DNA of 64,000 bases from Marvinbryantia formatexigens (GCA_021771035.1 JAETPU010000004.1:62001-126000), one strand, 5' to 3'; counted from the stretch's first letter, positions 41,881 to 51,268 are shown. The notes: generated by a model from the letters alone, not told the origin. Program-made: numbers and translations.

Positions 41881-42915
41881 ATGGATATGATGAAAAAAAG
41901 CGATTTTTGGTATGATTTGCCCGAGGAGCTGATAGCCCAAACTCCCATGGAACCGCGGGATCACTCCCGGATGATGGTTCTGGGCCGCGGGGATCACTCC
42001 ATTGCCCACCGGCATTTCTATGATCTGCTGGAACTGCTCCGTGAGGGCGATGTGCTGATTCTCAACAACTCCCGGGTACTGCCGGCCCGGCTGTACGGCA
42101 ACAAGGCGGAAACCGGCGGGCGCATGGAGTTTCTGCTGTTGGAGCAAAAAGGCCCGGACACCTGGGAAATTTTAGTGCACCCCGGAAAAAAAGCTAAAAT
42201 CGGCAGTGAATTTGTCTTTGGAAACGGGCTTTTGCGGGCCAAAATCCTGGACATCCTGGAGGGCGGAAACCGCCTGGCGCAGTTCTTTTACGAAGGCAAT
42301 TTTTATAACATCCTGGATGAAATCGGCAATATGCCCCTTCCCCACTATATCACAGCCCAGCTTCAGGACAAGGAACGCTACCAAACAGTTTATTCCAAGA
42401 CTCCCGGTTCCGCAGCAGCCCCCACCGCTGGGCTCCATTTCACCCAGGAAATGCTGGGGGCCCTTCGGGAGAAGGGAGTACAAATCGGTTATGTGACGCT
42501 CCATGTGGGGTTGGGCACGTTCCGGCCTGTAAAGGCCGATGACATTACACAGCATGAAATGCATTCGGAACACTATGTCCTCCCCGAAGAGACCGCCCGG
42601 ATGATTCAGAGTGCCAAAGCGCAGGGACGCCGGGTCATTGGGGTGGGCACCACCAGCTGCCGGACCCTGGAATCGGTTGCCGCCAAGTATGGGGAAATCC
42701 GTCCCGATGAAGGGCATACCAATATTTTTATCTATCCCGGGTACCAATTCCGGGTGCTGGATGGGCTGATTACCAATTTCCATCTCCCGGAGAGCACGCT
42801 TATCATGCTGGTGAGCGCCTTTGCAGGATATGACTTCACCATGGAGGCCTATCATACCGCAGTCAGGGAGCGGTACCGCTTCTACAGTTTTGGCGATGCC
42901 ATGATGATCCTCTAG
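41881..42915 (+). CDS. queA: S-adenosylmethionine:tRNA ribosyltransferase-isomerase QueA
   Basis: Builds the cyclopentane ring of epoxyqueuosine on tRNA using the ribosyl part of SAM. 344 residues: [60 protein letters not shown] and the C-terminal GDAMMIL. ATG 41881 is the track start; ATG 41890 (MKKSDFW) would match family N-termini better. An AAAGGAG lies 28 bases upstream, separated by a small CTTCG / CGAAG hairpin that could bring it closer. Confidence 0.95.
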   Translation: MDMMKKSDFWYDLPEELIAQTPMEPRDHSRMMVLGRGDHSIAHRHFYDLLELLREGDVLILNNSRVLPARLYGNKAETGGRMEFLLLEQKGPDTWEILVHPGKKAKIGSEFVFGNGLLRAKILDILEGGNRLAQFFYEGNFYNILDEIGNMPLPHYITAQLQDKERYQTVYSKTPGSAAAPTAGLHFTQEMLGALREKGVQIGYVTLHVGLGTFRPVKADDITQHEMHSEHYVLPEETARMIQSAKAQGRRVIGVGTTSCRTLESVAAKYGEIRPDEGHTNIFIYPGYQFRVLDGLITNFHLPESTLIMLVSAFAGYDFTMEAYHTAVRERYRFYSFGDAMMIL

Positions 42916-43090
42916 CAATCAGGACAGGCCGGATATGCAACGCGCCTGCTCCTTTCCCCATATGTGCTGCGGCCGGCAGCTTCGACGGGTAGCAAACTCA
43001 TCGCCGGCACTCACAAACAAATGCAAAACCAGCGCTGAGCCCCGTCCAGTACGGGACAGTTCAGACAATCTATTTCAAGGAGGTAATCCT

Positions 43091-43540
43091 ATGAAAATTG
43101 TAAAGGAATTTAAAGAGTTCATCGCCCGCGGCAATGTGATGGATATGGCGGTGGGCGTGATTATCGGCGGCGCTTTCACCGCAATCGTCAACTCGATGGT
43201 CAACGATATTCTCAACCCGCTGCTGGGGCTTATCACCGGCGGTGTCGATTTTTCCAGCCTGGCCATCACAATCGGAGAGGGCGAAAACCCGGCGGTGTTT
43301 GCTTACGGCGCGTTTCTCAGTGCAATCCTCAATTTTCTTCTGGTAGCCCTGGTTTTGTTCCTGATCATCAAAGGAATCAATAAGCTGCACTTCAGAAAAA
43401 AAGAGGCGCCGCCCAGCGCTCCTACCACTAAGGAATGCCCCTTCTGCAAATCCCAGATAGCGCTCGGCGCCACCCGCTGCCCCCACTGTACTTCTGAGCT
43501 GCTTGAGCAGCCGGCCCAAGCTGTACTGGAGGAATGCTGA
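43091..43540 (+). CDS. mscL: Large-conductance mechanosensitive channel with C-terminal zinc ribbon
   Basis: 149 residues. MscL opens under membrane tension and protects against hypo-osmotic shock. Residues 1-110 are Msc[23 protein letters not shown] (TM1 start, in part) and [21 protein letters not shown]-like TM2. The last 35 residues hold [18 protein letters not shown], a two-CxxC zinc ribbon that standard MscL (about 130-150 residues with a helical bundle) lacks or has only in some Clostridia. ATG 43091 with AAGGAGG at 7 bases. Confidence 0.93.
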   Translation: MKIVKEFKEFIARGNVMDMAVGVIIGGAFTAIVNSMVNDILNPLLGLITGGVDFSSLAITIGEGENPAVFAYGAFLSAILNFLLVALVLFLIIKGINKLHFRKKEAPPSAPTTKECPFCKSQIALGATRCPHCTSELLEQPAQAVLEEC

Positions 43541-43774
43541 ACGCGTTGCTGCAGTAAACTTGTGACGCAAGGCATTGGAATCAGGTAGGTTCCATACAGC
43601 CGCCCGGCTGCCCTTTTGGGGCGCTGGATTTCACTATAGCCGCACCCGTCCGGGAACAAAATCAATAAGCTTCCCGAGGCTGTAATGAAACGAAAGGGGC
43701 TCGCCGCATCTGTGCTCGCCTTGAGAGCCCCTGTACCGATGGGCTCATTTCACGGGTGTACGACTTAACAAGTA

Positions 43775-43810
43775 AAAAAATAGAGTGCCCCATGGGGCAC
43801 TCTATTTTTT
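43775..43810. terminator. Perfect 36-base palindrome, bidirectional terminator
   Basis: AAAAAATAGAGTGCCCCA followed by its exact complement; U-tracts on both strands. Lies 235 bases after mscL. Confidence 0.8.
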
Positions 43811-44290
43811 AGCAGAAAAGCAGAAATGAAAGGTTTTCACACCCAAAAAGCAAAAATAGTTCGTATTCCTTTGGCTGTAATAGGACGAAATACTATTTTA
43901 CCGTACATCAAGGGAAATCGGAGAATTTGCATCCCAGTTTATCAAAAAACAGAACGTCATCACCTTCGTGACTTTCGTGGCAAAGGAACTGACTTGTGTT
44001 TTTCATGATACCTAAGGAAGTCCATTGTCATCAACTTTGGAAAAATCCCGACTTTATCTGCAAAAAAAGCAGGCGCTATACGTATGGGGGCTTCTTCCCG
44101 GACCCAACGCAGCGCGCCAGGTTTGATACCCGTGTATCAAAAAACAGTTCTGTTCCCATTCGCAGCAAAAAGGGCTGAATACTTTAGCTTACACGATTCA
44201 CTTTCAGTCCAGCCGGGGGATTTTTTCTGACTTCTCCGGCGACAATTTATCCACCCCCGGTTTAACTGGGGGATTTTTCCGCCTGCTCGG
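43811..44290. other. AT-richer stretch of unknown origin
   Basis: About 480 bases with lower GC than the surroundings. Short frames occur in several frames (for example 43826-44008 and 43996-44178, both plus), none with a good ribosome site. TATCAAAAAACAG occurs twice (near 43938 and 44134), and GATAC / GTATC flanks one copy. On the minus strand two stretches read ..VLFFDKLGCKF.. and ..ELFFDTRVSN.., possibly decayed coding DNA. Confidence 0.35.
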
Positions 44291-44297
44291 CCACATC

Positions 44298-44331
44298 AAA
44301 AACTGGCGTAACCGGTACCGGTTACGCCAGC
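44298..44331 (-). terminator. Terminator of niaX
   Basis: Perfect hairpin CTGGCGTAACCGGT and complement (44304-44331) followed leftward by TTTTTGATG. Confidence 0.88.
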
Positions 44332-44360
44332 CGAAAACGGACTATCACAAAAAGCCTGGG

Positions 44361-44906
44361 TTAATTCATCACTTTTTTCAGGGGCTTCCAAATCAGCAGA
44401 GAAATCAGATAATCCACCATGCTGTGCACAATCGTTCCTACGCCAACCAACAGGATAACAGACACTACAAAGCCCTTGGCATAGTAGGCAGTCCCCATTC
44501 CATTTCCAAAATAGAAGGGGATTACCACCGCAACCTCACTGACAGCATGGATTACCGACAGCAGCAGTCCAAACAGCAGCGTTTTGGGAGTCGAACTCAT
44601 AATCTGCGGGCGCCGTTTCAGAATATAAGCTCCAAGCACGGCAAACAGGACATGGCTCAGGGCCCGCAGCGTTACCACCAGGGGAAGCCCCGCCAGCAGA
44701 AAGCCCAGCGCGCTGCCCACGGATACCGCCAATGCGGTCAGCGGCGAGATAAACACGGCGATAAAAACCGGTACATGGCTGGCGAGCGTGAAGGAGGCCG
44801 GCTCCAGCACGATCTTCAGCGGGGAAATAATCGGGATTAAAATCCCAATGGCAATTAGGAGTGCGGCAATCACCATTTTTTTAATGCGGTTGTCACGATG
44901 CTGCAT
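44361..44906 (-). CDS. niaX: Niacin ECF transporter S component NiaX
   Basis: 181-residue membrane protein with about six segments; the substrate-binding unit of an energy-coupling-factor transporter for niacin. KKMVIAALLIAIGILIPI start and the LASHVPVFIAVFISP segment fit the NiaX family. The call is strengthened by the NiaR-type palindrome in its promoter region and by niaR as the next gene upstream. The shared ECF module (EcfA, A', T) is not in the window. ATG 44906 with GAGGTGG upstream. Confidence 0.88.
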   Translation of the reverse strand: MQHRDNRIKKMVIAALLIAIGILIPIISPLKIVLEPASFTLASHVPVFIAVFISPLTALAVSVGSALGFLLAGLPLVVTLRALSHVLFAVLGAYILKRRPQIMSSTPKTLLFGLLLSVIHAVSEVAVVIPFYFGNGMGTAYYAKGFVVSVILLVGVGTIVHSMVDYLISLLIWKPLKKVMN

Positions 44907-44933
44907 TACTCATCCACCTCAATATTTTTAAAT

Positions 44934-44949
44934 AGGTGTCTTGACACCT
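44934..44949. promoter_or_regulatory. NiaR operator
   Basis: AGGTGTC-TT-GACACCT, the TGTCNNGACA-type NiaR box, covering about +4 to +19 of the niaX transcript. TGTCTACACCT follows, a possible weaker second half. Confidence 0.8.
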
Positions 44950-44959
44950 GTCTACACCT

Positions 44960-44988
44960 ATCATATCGGCTCAAGGCGGCCTTGTCAA
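44960..44988 (-). promoter_or_regulatory. Promoter of niaX
   Basis: Leftward TTGACA (44983-44988), 17-base spacer, TATGAT (44960-44965). Confidence 0.8.
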
Positions 44989-45120
44989 GAAACCTGTACT
45001 TCTCTTTGCCCCGCTGTCCCCAATAAAAATTCCTGAAACTGTAAAATATCGGCCGATTTTTTATCTGTCCTGTCCAAACTTTTTTGGAACAGAGTAAAAA
45101 ACCTGTGGATGCACCCAAAA

Positions 45121-45642
45121 TTAGCGGTTTTTTTCAAACAGGAGGTGTTTTTTCTGAAGAGCCCCCAAAACCCGCTGATACGCGGCCTCATCCTGACACA
45201 AAATGGTGTGCAGATGGATGCCGTCCGTCAGCCTGGACAGAGGCGAAACCTGCTCCCGGGACACCTTTTCCAAAAACTGATTCACATCATAGCGGGAGAA
45301 AATATGCAGCTGGCCGGAGATCTGTCCATATACAGCGTGCTCCACAATCACGTCCAAAACCGCTCCTCCGTTGTCTACAATGGTGTAGAGCTCCTCCCCC
45401 ATCTCCTCGGAGGTATGGCGGCAGGCAATGGTACGGCGAATCCCTCCGGATTCACGCCGGGCCATCACATAGCCCCGCGGGGTTGCGGCGATCTCCTCCC
45501 CAGCGGCGCGCAGCAGCGCAATATCCCCTACAATCAGCTGACGGCTTACCTGGAAATTTCCGGCGATTGCCGCAGCGCTCAGCGGATCCCGGCTTTCTTT
45601 CAGCATCTCCAAAATTTTTTCCCGCCGTTGATTCGACGTCAT
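45121..45642 (-). CDS. niaR: Niacin-responsive repressor NiaR
   Basis: 173-residue repressor that binds nicotinic acid and shuts off niacin uptake or NAD synthesis genes. N-terminal winged helix (RREKILEMLKESRDPLSAAAIA, in part; VSRQLIVGDIALLRAAG) and a C-terminal 3H domain with conserved histidines in ACRHTSEEM, VEHAVYGQI and GIHLHTIL. ATG 45642 with GGGAGGG 8 bases upstream. Encoded directly upstream of niaX on the same strand. Confidence 0.9.
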   Translation of the reverse strand: MTSNQRREKILEMLKESRDPLSAAAIAGNFQVSRQLIVGDIALLRAAGEEIAATPRGYVMARRESGGIRRTIACRHTSEEMGEELYTIVDNGGAVLDVIVEHAVYGQISGQLHIFSRYDVNQFLEKVSREQVSPLSRLTDGIHLHTILCQDEAAYQRVLGALQKKHLLFEKNR

Positions 45643-45855
45643 TCAGCATCCCTCCCAGTTATAGTTTAGACAATTTCTGCATTTCTGTCAAAAGCTGATG
45701 TCTCAGGGATTTCACACAGAGCCCAGAGAGGCCCGGTGCCGCAAGGAAATTCAGCGGGCATTTTCCTTGATGGAGAACCTCAGCGGTTCCCTTGCGACAG
45801 AGCGCCAGCGTGAACCTGTCCTTATTTTCCGCCGTCATATTAGTGGCCCAATACC

Positions 45856-46013
45856 TCATCTTTTCTGCAAATGGATGTTTTCTTTTTCCGAAAGGATGCT
45901 CCCCTTCCCTGTCGTCTTGTCATACAGCTCTTCGCCAAGCTCGATCGCCTTTTGCGCATAGTTCTTCCCGCGATACGGGCCGCCGCGGTTTTTTAAACGG
46001 AACGCAACCGACT
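45856..46013 (-). pseudogene. Start-less coding remnant after the kinase gene
   Basis: About 50 codons in the frame offset from the kinase read NQSVAFRLKNRGGPYRGKNY then AQKAIELGEELYDKTTGKGS up to a TGA at 45856. The composition is protein-like, but there is no start codon before the next upstream stop inside the kinase gene. It could be the tail of a lost gene. No family recognised. Confidence 0.3.
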
Positions 46014-46022
46014 GGTTACCGG

Positions 46023-46625
46023 TTACCCAAACCGCTGGGAAGCTTCACCATCCCAGTCAAGAAAGCGCCGGGCCGTTTCTGTCAGCGTGCAAAAGTCAAT
46101 CTGGCCAAAATCAGTGGTATCAACTTTTACAACACTCCCTCCAGCCTCAAAGGGATCCAGGTTGTGGCACCAGGTATCAAACTGGGCATAGGAGGGTTCA
46201 AAGCCCACCGTGTTCACCTTCCCGCGCTGCGGGGATTTCTCGCGTTCCAGAAACCGCCGGTACAGGACTTTCGTATCGCCCCAAAACTTAAAATCCAGCA
46301 CATCACAGGCATACTGGGCGATCAGTTTTCTGATGACGCCGGATTCGTCCATATCCTTGACGCCCTGAGGGACAAAATTGCCTTCAAGAATCACCGGGTA
46401 TCCCGCCTCCAGAAGCCTGTGGGCCGCATATATCATGGCGTCAAACGTAGCTGTGGACAAACGGCTGCTTTCGCGTCTGGATTCCACAGCCAGATGCTCG
46501 CACAGCGCAATCTTAAACGTATCCTTCATAAAATACGGGATTTTCAGCGCCTCTGCCAGTTTTAACGCAAATGTGGACTTCCCGGACGCCAGGTACCCCT
46601 CGACAACAATCAGTTTATTTTTCAT
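46023..46625 (-). CDS. P-loop kinase-like protein (AAA_33 type)
   Basis: 200-residue nucleotide-binding protein. Walker A EGYLASGKST at residues 9-18; LEGNFVP as the Walker-B-like strand; an Arg-rich lid (RRFLEREKSPQR). The fold resembles chloramphenicol phosphotransferase-like or zeta-toxin-like small kinases, substrate unknown. ATG 46625 has GGAGTG upstream; the track's GTG two codons earlier is less likely. Stands alone between niaR and the lysine genes. Confidence 0.75.
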   Translation of the reverse strand: MKNKLIVVEGYLASGKSTFALKLAEALKIPYFMKDTFKIALCEHLAVESRRESSRLSTATFDAMIYAAHRLLEAGYPVILEGNFVPQGVKDMDESGVIRKLIAQYACDVLDFKFWGDTKVLYRRFLEREKSPQRGKVNTVGFEPSYAQFDTWCHNLDPFEAGGSVVKVDTTDFGQIDFCTLTETARRFLDWDGEASQRFG

Positions 46626-46821
46626 AAGCACTCCTAAACCGCCCGCTTTTTCTGCCGCAAACTGCCCAGACCTATCGGGCAGCCTTTTTTCGTAACCCCC
46701 AGTATAGCATATGGTTCATCAAAAATCCATGCTCTGTTTCCAACTCTGGAATTCCCCTCACTTGAGAAATCCCACGGCCGAGGCTGCCGGCGCTCCTTAT
46801 GGACAGTACCCAAACAAACGT

Positions 46822-46866
46822 AAAAAACCGGAACACCCCGCTGACACAGGGTATTCCGGTTTTTTA
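46822..46866 (-). terminator. Terminator of the lysine operon
   Basis: Leftward AAAAAACCGGAA...CCC / GGG...TTCCGGTTTTTT with an 11-base loop, 46 bases after the ACT gene stop. Confidence 0.85.
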
Positions 46867-46911
46867 GTCCAGGCTGGGTGCAGGATACAGAGCCACGCCT
46901 TACCTGCCTTC

Positions 46912-47385
46912 TCAGCCCTCCAGGGAAACGCCGAACTCCTGTTCCAGCGCCTGGATAGTATCGGCCAAATGCTCCTGAGAAACCAACAGGGAGATATCCA
47001 CCTCGGAGGTGGTGACCATCATCACCTGGCAGCCCTGAGCCGCCACCGCGGAAAAGGCACGGGATGCCACTCCGCTGGTGCCGGGCATATTCTCCCCATA
47101 CAGCTGCACCTTGCAGTAGCCGGTGCTCACCAGGGGTTTTACACCGGAATTCTGGGCAATTTGACGGGCAGCCGCAAACACCTTGCCCACATCACTGTCG
47201 TTCATGGTAAAGGATACGCTCACCGAATCGCTCTGGGGCGCGGATTGGGAGATCATATCAATATCGATTTTATCCATGGAAAACCGCTCAAAAATAGCGG
47301 CCACCTGGCGAAAATCCGCCGAGACCCGGTTAAAGGTGACCAGTGTAACATCCTCCGTTACACTCAGTTTCGATACAATACTCAT
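46912..47385 (-). CDS. Stand-alone ACT-domain protein (aspartokinase-type)
   Basis: 157 residues made of two ACT domains resembling the regulatory half of aspartokinase: VTLVTFNRVSADFRQVAAIF and the GTSGVASRAFSAVAAQGCQV block. There is no kinase domain. Encoded after dapB in the asd-dapA-dapB cluster, which suggests a role in lysine-branch control, perhaps binding lysine. ATG 47385 is preceded by GGGG; the TTG one codon earlier is possible. Confidence 0.8.
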   Translation of the reverse strand: MSIVSKLSVTEDVTLVTFNRVSADFRQVAAIFERFSMDKIDIDMISQSAPQSDSVSVSFTMNDSDVGKVFAAARQIAQNSGVKPLVSTGYCKVQLYGENMPGTSGVASRAFSAVAAQGCQVMMVTTSEVDISLLVSQEHLADTIQALEQEFGVSLEG

Positions 47386-47627
47386 CAATAATCCCCATTC
47401 CTTTCCGGAGCTGTGCCGGGTTCACCCGGGTAAGCATAACGTCATCGGACTCATACAAAATCAACTATTCCTCCGACAGGCAGTTTTACAGAGCCCAGCC
47501 GCAGCTGTACTCACGCAGCCAGAGCCGGAAAAACAGAATTTCCCGGTCCGGGCCCGCTTTTGACAGCAGCTTATCCCCAAAAACCAAACCTTCCTGTGTT
47601 TCAGTATGTTGGATTCCGGGGAGTTTG

Positions 47628-48392
47628 TCAAGCCTTTTTCTGATCCGCCAGCATCCGGGACATATCGTACATCCCGGGCTGCTGTCCCGCCAGATATACC
47701 GCCGCGTTGACCGCGCCCACCGCAAATACCGCCTTGGAGGAGGCATGATGGGAGATGCTGAGCACCTCGTCCGTGCCGGCAAAGAGGATTTCGTGCTCCC
47801 CGACGATGTTGCCCCCGCGTACCGAGTGGATTCCCACCTCCCGGCGATCCCGCTTTTGCCGCACGCTGTGCCTGTCATAGACAACGTGCGCCTGATAGGG
47901 CAGTTCCTGGCTGACGGCATCCGCCAGCATCAGGGCTGTCCCGCTGGGGGCATCCACCTTCTGGTTGTGGTGCTTTTCAATGATTTCCACATCAAAATCC
48001 TCTCCCAAAAGCGCGGCGGCCTGTTTGGCCAGCGCCACCATCAGGTTGACCCCCAGGGACATATTGGCGGAAAAGAAGATAGGCACCTGGCGGGAGGCCT
48101 CGTGGATTGCCGCAATCTGCTCCTCGCTGAGCCCGGTTGTACACAGGACCGCGGGCATATGGTTCTCTGTAATAAACGCCAGCAGATCCTGGGTCAGGGA
48201 CGGATGGGAAAAATCGATTAACACATCGCAGGGTACTGTGCAGTCCTTCACTGAGGAAAAAACCGGGAACGGCATCTGGCGCGCCTGGGCGTCCACACCC
48301 GCGGCAATCTCACAGCCGCTGCGGTTCTGCACGGCGGCGGCCACCGCCTGGCCCATTTTACCGCAGCAGCCGCTTAATAAAATTCGAATCAT
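47628..48392 (-). CDS. dapB: 4-hydroxy-tetrahydrodipicolinate reductase
   Basis: NAD(P)H-dependent second step of the diaminopimelate branch. 254 residues: nucleotide-binding LLSGCCGKMGQAVAAAV, the catalytic EIIEKHHNQKVDAPSGTAL (His-His and Lys), and C-terminal ASSKAVFAVGAV. ATG 48392. Feeds lysine and cell wall diaminopimelate synthesis. Confidence 0.97.
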   Translation of the reverse strand: MIRILLSGCCGKMGQAVAAAVQNRSGCEIAAGVDAQARQMPFPVFSSVKDCTVPCDVLIDFSHPSLTQDLLAFITENHMPAVLCTTGLSEEQIAAIHEASRQVPIFFSANMSLGVNLMVALAKQAAALLGEDFDVEIIEKHHNQKVDAPSGTALMLADAVSQELPYQAHVVYDRHSVRQKRDRREVGIHSVRGGNIVGEHEILFAGTDEVLSISHHASSKAVFAVGAVNAAVYLAGQQPGMYDMSRMLADQKKA

Positions 48393-48451
48393 CTTGTTTC
48401 GTCCTTTCCAATCAACAAAAACGTCCTGGCATCCTACGCCTTGCCGCCGGC

Positions 48452-49342
48452 TCAGCCCAGCAGCCCCACGGCATTCAGCTGTGCCTTGAGGTTTTCCACC
48501 GCTTTTTGCTCCATCGAAACCAGCGGCAAACGGCAGGGCCCCGCCTTTTTACCCAGCAGGTTCATGGCTTCCTTTACCGGAATGGGATTCACATCGGCAA
48601 ACAGCGCCCGAATCAGCGGGAACAGCTGCAGCTGCAGCTGAGCGCTCTCCTTAACCTTTCCGTCGAAATACATCTGGCAGATTTCATGGGTCTGTCCGGG
48701 CAGGATATTGGACAAAACGGAGATAACGCCCTTGCCGCCCAGCGAGAGGATGGGGACAATCTGATCATCGTTTCCGGAATAGATACTCAGGGCATCCCCG
48801 CACAGGGAGATTGTTTCGGCCACAGCGGAGATATTCCCGCTGGCCTCCTTGGCGGCCACAATATTGGGATGGCTGCTCAGTTCCAGGTAAGTTTTGGGCT
48901 GGATGCCCACGCCGGTGCGGCTGGGAACATCGTAGAGAATCACCGGCAGATCGGTGGCGTCCGCAATGGCGTTGAAATGGCGGACAAGCCCCAGCTGAGA
49001 GGTTTTATTGTAATAGGGAGTGACATGAAGCAGCCCGTCGGCCCCGATGGCCTTGGCCTCCTTGGAAAGCGCCACCGCATAGGCAGTATCATTGCTGCCC
49101 GCTCCGGCGATGACCGGCACCCGGTGGTTCACTGTGTTCACGCAGCGGCGGATTACCTCAACGTGCTCCTCATCGGTCAGTGTAGCGGATTCGCCTGTGG
49201 TGCCGCACACCACAATTCCGTCAATTCCCCCGGCAATCTGCTCCTCTAAAATAGCGTCAAACGCCTCATAGTTAACCGTACCGTCCGCATACATGGGCGT
49301 AATAACCGCTGTTGCGGCGCCGGTAAACAATGTTTTCTTCAT
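48452..49342 (-). CDS. dapA: 4-hydroxy-tetrahydrodipicolinate synthase
   Basis: Condenses pyruvate and aspartate semialdehyde. 296-residue TIM barrel with GTTGESATLTDEEH, the tyrosine motif LHVTPYYNK, YDVPSRTGV and the Schiff-base lysine in VAAKEASGN (near residue 162). ATG 49342. In operon with asd upstream and dapB downstream. Confidence 0.98.
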   Translation of the reverse strand: MKKTLFTGAATAVITPMYADGTVNYEAFDAILEEQIAGGIDGIVVCGTTGESATLTDEEHVEVIRRCVNTVNHRVPVIAGAGSNDTAYAVALSKEAKAIGADGLLHVTPYYNKTSQLGLVRHFNAIADATDLPVILYDVPSRTGVGIQPKTYLELSSHPNIVAAKEASGNISAVAETISLCGDALSIYSGNDDQIVPILSLGGKGVISVLSNILPGQTHEICQMYFDGKVKESAQLQLQLFPLIRALFADVNPIPVKEAMNLLGKKAGPCRLPLVSMEQKAVENLKAQLNAVGLLG

Positions 49343-49448
49343 GGTTCAAACCATCCTTTCCCTGCTAAGGAAGGGCCCGAATCCCCCCAGCGCAGCTGGC
49401 TGCGGGCAGCCCTCCCCCATCTGAACGCATAAGCCCGGCTCCGGGGCT

Positions 49449-50477
49449 TTACTGCTGATTCCACATCGCAATCAGGCGCTGGGCAATCTGTACTGCATTG
49501 GAAGCCGCACCCTTGCGGATATTATCGGCCACCACCCACAGGTTCACGCCGGACTCCACGCTCTCGTCCCGGCGGATCCGGCCCACAAACACCTCGTCAT
49601 GGCCGGTGGCATTGACAGCCAGCGGATAGACGTCCTTTGCCGGATCGTCCTGAATGACGATACCGTCCTGCCGGGCCAGCACCTCACGCAGCTCCGGGAG
49701 CTCAAAGGGCTTCTCCAGCTCCACATTGATGGATTCACTGTGGCTGTTGAACACAGGCACCCGCACAGTGGTAGCGGTGACGCGCATCTGAGGATCCCCC
49801 AGGATTTTGCGGGTTTCCTCAATCATCTTGGTTTCTTCCTTGGTATAGCCGTTTTCCTGAAACACGTCGATGTGGGGCAGGCAGTTATTGAAAATAGGAT
49901 GCTGGAATTTTTCCAAAGGCCGCTCTTGGCCGTCCACAAAGCCGCGCACCCCATTTTCCAAATCGTCCCAGCCCTTGCGGCCCGCACCGGAAACCGCCTG
50001 ATAGGTGGAATACACCACGCGCTTGATGCCATAACGCTCCTGGAGCGCCTTAAGCGGCAGCATCGCCTGGATAGTGGAGCAGTTGGGATTGGCAATGATG
50101 CCGTTGTGCCAGGCAATGTCCTGGGGATTCACCTGGGGCACCACCAGGGGGACGTTGGGATCCATTCTCCACTGAGAACTGTTATCGATGACAACACAGC
50201 CCTTGGCGGCGGCGATGGGGGCAAATTTTGCACTGGTGGAGCCGCCGGCGGAAAACAGCGCAATATCAAACCCGCTGTCAAAGGAGGTCTGGGTGAGTTC
50301 CTGAACCTCGTATTCCCTGCCGAAAAAGGTCATTTTGCTGCCTGCAGAACGCTTGGAAGCCATTAATACATATTCTTTTACCGGAAGCTGATATTCCTCC
50401 AAAACCTTCAGAAAGGTTCTTCCCACCATGCCCGTGGCACCCACTACTGCAACTCGATATTCCTTCATAACTCCCAT
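49449..50477 (-). CDS. asd: Aspartate-semialdehyde dehydrogenase
   Basis: Reduces aspartyl phosphate to aspartate semialdehyde. 342 residues: VVGATGMVGRTF, FSAGGSTSAKFAP, the catalytic cysteine in NPNCSTIQ, and GAGRKGWDDL. ATG 50477 (MGVMKEYRV) is chosen because GGAG lies 5 bases upstream; ATG 50468 is also possible. First gene of the lysine cluster, placed behind a lysine riboswitch. Confidence 0.96.
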   Translation of the reverse strand: MGVMKEYRVAVVGATGMVGRTFLKVLEEYQLPVKEYVLMASKRSAGSKMTFFGREYEVQELTQTSFDSGFDIALFSAGGSTSAKFAPIAAAKGCVVIDNSSQWRMDPNVPLVVPQVNPQDIAWHNGIIANPNCSTIQAMLPLKALQERYGIKRVVYSTYQAVSGAGRKGWDDLENGVRGFVDGQERPLEKFQHPIFNNCLPHIDVFQENGYTKEETKMIEETRKILGDPQMRVTATTVRVPVFNSHSESINVELEKPFELPELREVLARQDGIVIQDDPAKDVYPLAVNATGHDEVFVGRIRRDESVESGVNLWVVADNIRKGAASNAVQIAQRLIAMWNQQ

Positions 50478-50555
50478 CTTTTCTCCGCACAAATGTAAAA
50501 GGTTCCGGCTGCGCCCCGTGCGGTAAAGCGCCGCCCATATTGGAAAACAAAAGGA

Positions 50556-50589
50556 TAAAACAAATGACCGGTCAAAAAACCGGTCATCA
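50556..50589 (-). terminator. Expression-platform terminator of the lysine riboswitch
   Basis: Leftward ATGACCGGT / ACCGGTCAT with a 6-base T-rich loop, followed by TTGTTTTATCCTTTTG. Expected to form when lysine is bound. Confidence 0.75.
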
Positions 50590-50632
50590 TTTCACCATAC
50601 AGAGAACCGCCGGCAAGGTCCCGGCGCTGTTT

Positions 50633-50804
50633 GAGATAGCTCTCCATCACAATGATATGATGACAATCACGCCCCTGTTCGGGCACGCAATCAGGGCAAC
50701 GCGTTCCGTCCAACATTCCCCTTCGGCGATTCTGCCTTTTTCTGCGGCTCTGTGGCCTACGGAAGCCTCCCCGCAGATACTCTTCAGTCTCGCGCCTCTA
50801 TCCG
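50633..50804 (-). ncRNA. Lysine riboswitch (L box)
   Basis: Leftward RNA starts GGATAGAGGCGCGA and ends GGAGAGCTATCTC, so GATAG and CTATC close helix P1. Between them are AGTATCTGCGGGGAGGC, a CCACAGAGCCGCAG arm, GAATCGCCGAAGGGG and TGTTGGACGGAACGC, which fit the conserved L-box core (GAGG, GCCGAAG, GG..GAGCTATC). The downstream genes asd-dapA-dapB make lysine, in agreement. Confidence 0.9.
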
Positions 50805-50816
50805 ATTGTTTCCTTT

Positions 50817-50845
50817 ATCTTACCATCCCGGGTGCCTCCTGTCAA
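50817..50845 (-). promoter_or_regulatory. Promoter of the lysine operon
   Basis: Leftward TTGACA (50840-50845), 17-base spacer, TAAGAT (50817-50822). Start predicted just before the riboswitch. Nothing else is supported in 50850-51185. Confidence 0.8.
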
Positions 50846-51185
50846 TTCATTTCCCCGGGCCCCGGCGTGATTTCATCATTCCACCCAACCATTCTCTTTT
50901 AGCCTCTTCTTTTTTCAACAAAGTGACACAAGAGGCCGGCTTCCGTATAACGCAACGTTCAGCCGCCGCACGGTTTTGCTGCAAGAAAACCGGCAATTCA
51001 AACAGAGTTGGAAGCGTTCCCCGCGATGCGGGCTGGGGTGAGCCTTTGCCTCGCCGCGGCAGATACGTGATGGAGTACCGTTGGGCCTGAGCAGCCCTGC
51101 TTTCTGGCCCTCTGCCCCGGAGCCTTCCAAGCCGGCACCCATCTGCGCCGCAGCCGGGAGCACCGGTTTGCCGGAGAATTCCAAA

Positions 51186-51226
51186 ACAAAAAACGGAAGC
51201 CGGAGCCAAGCTCCAAACTTCCGTTC
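51186..51226 (-). terminator. Terminator of rpsF-ssb-rpsR
   Basis: Leftward AACGGAAG...GGAGC / GCTCC...CTTCCGTT then TTTTGTTTTGG. Confidence 0.88.
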
Positions 51227-51268
51227 ATTTCGCTGTAGGATTAAACCCCACTGGACAGCAGGCTAAAA

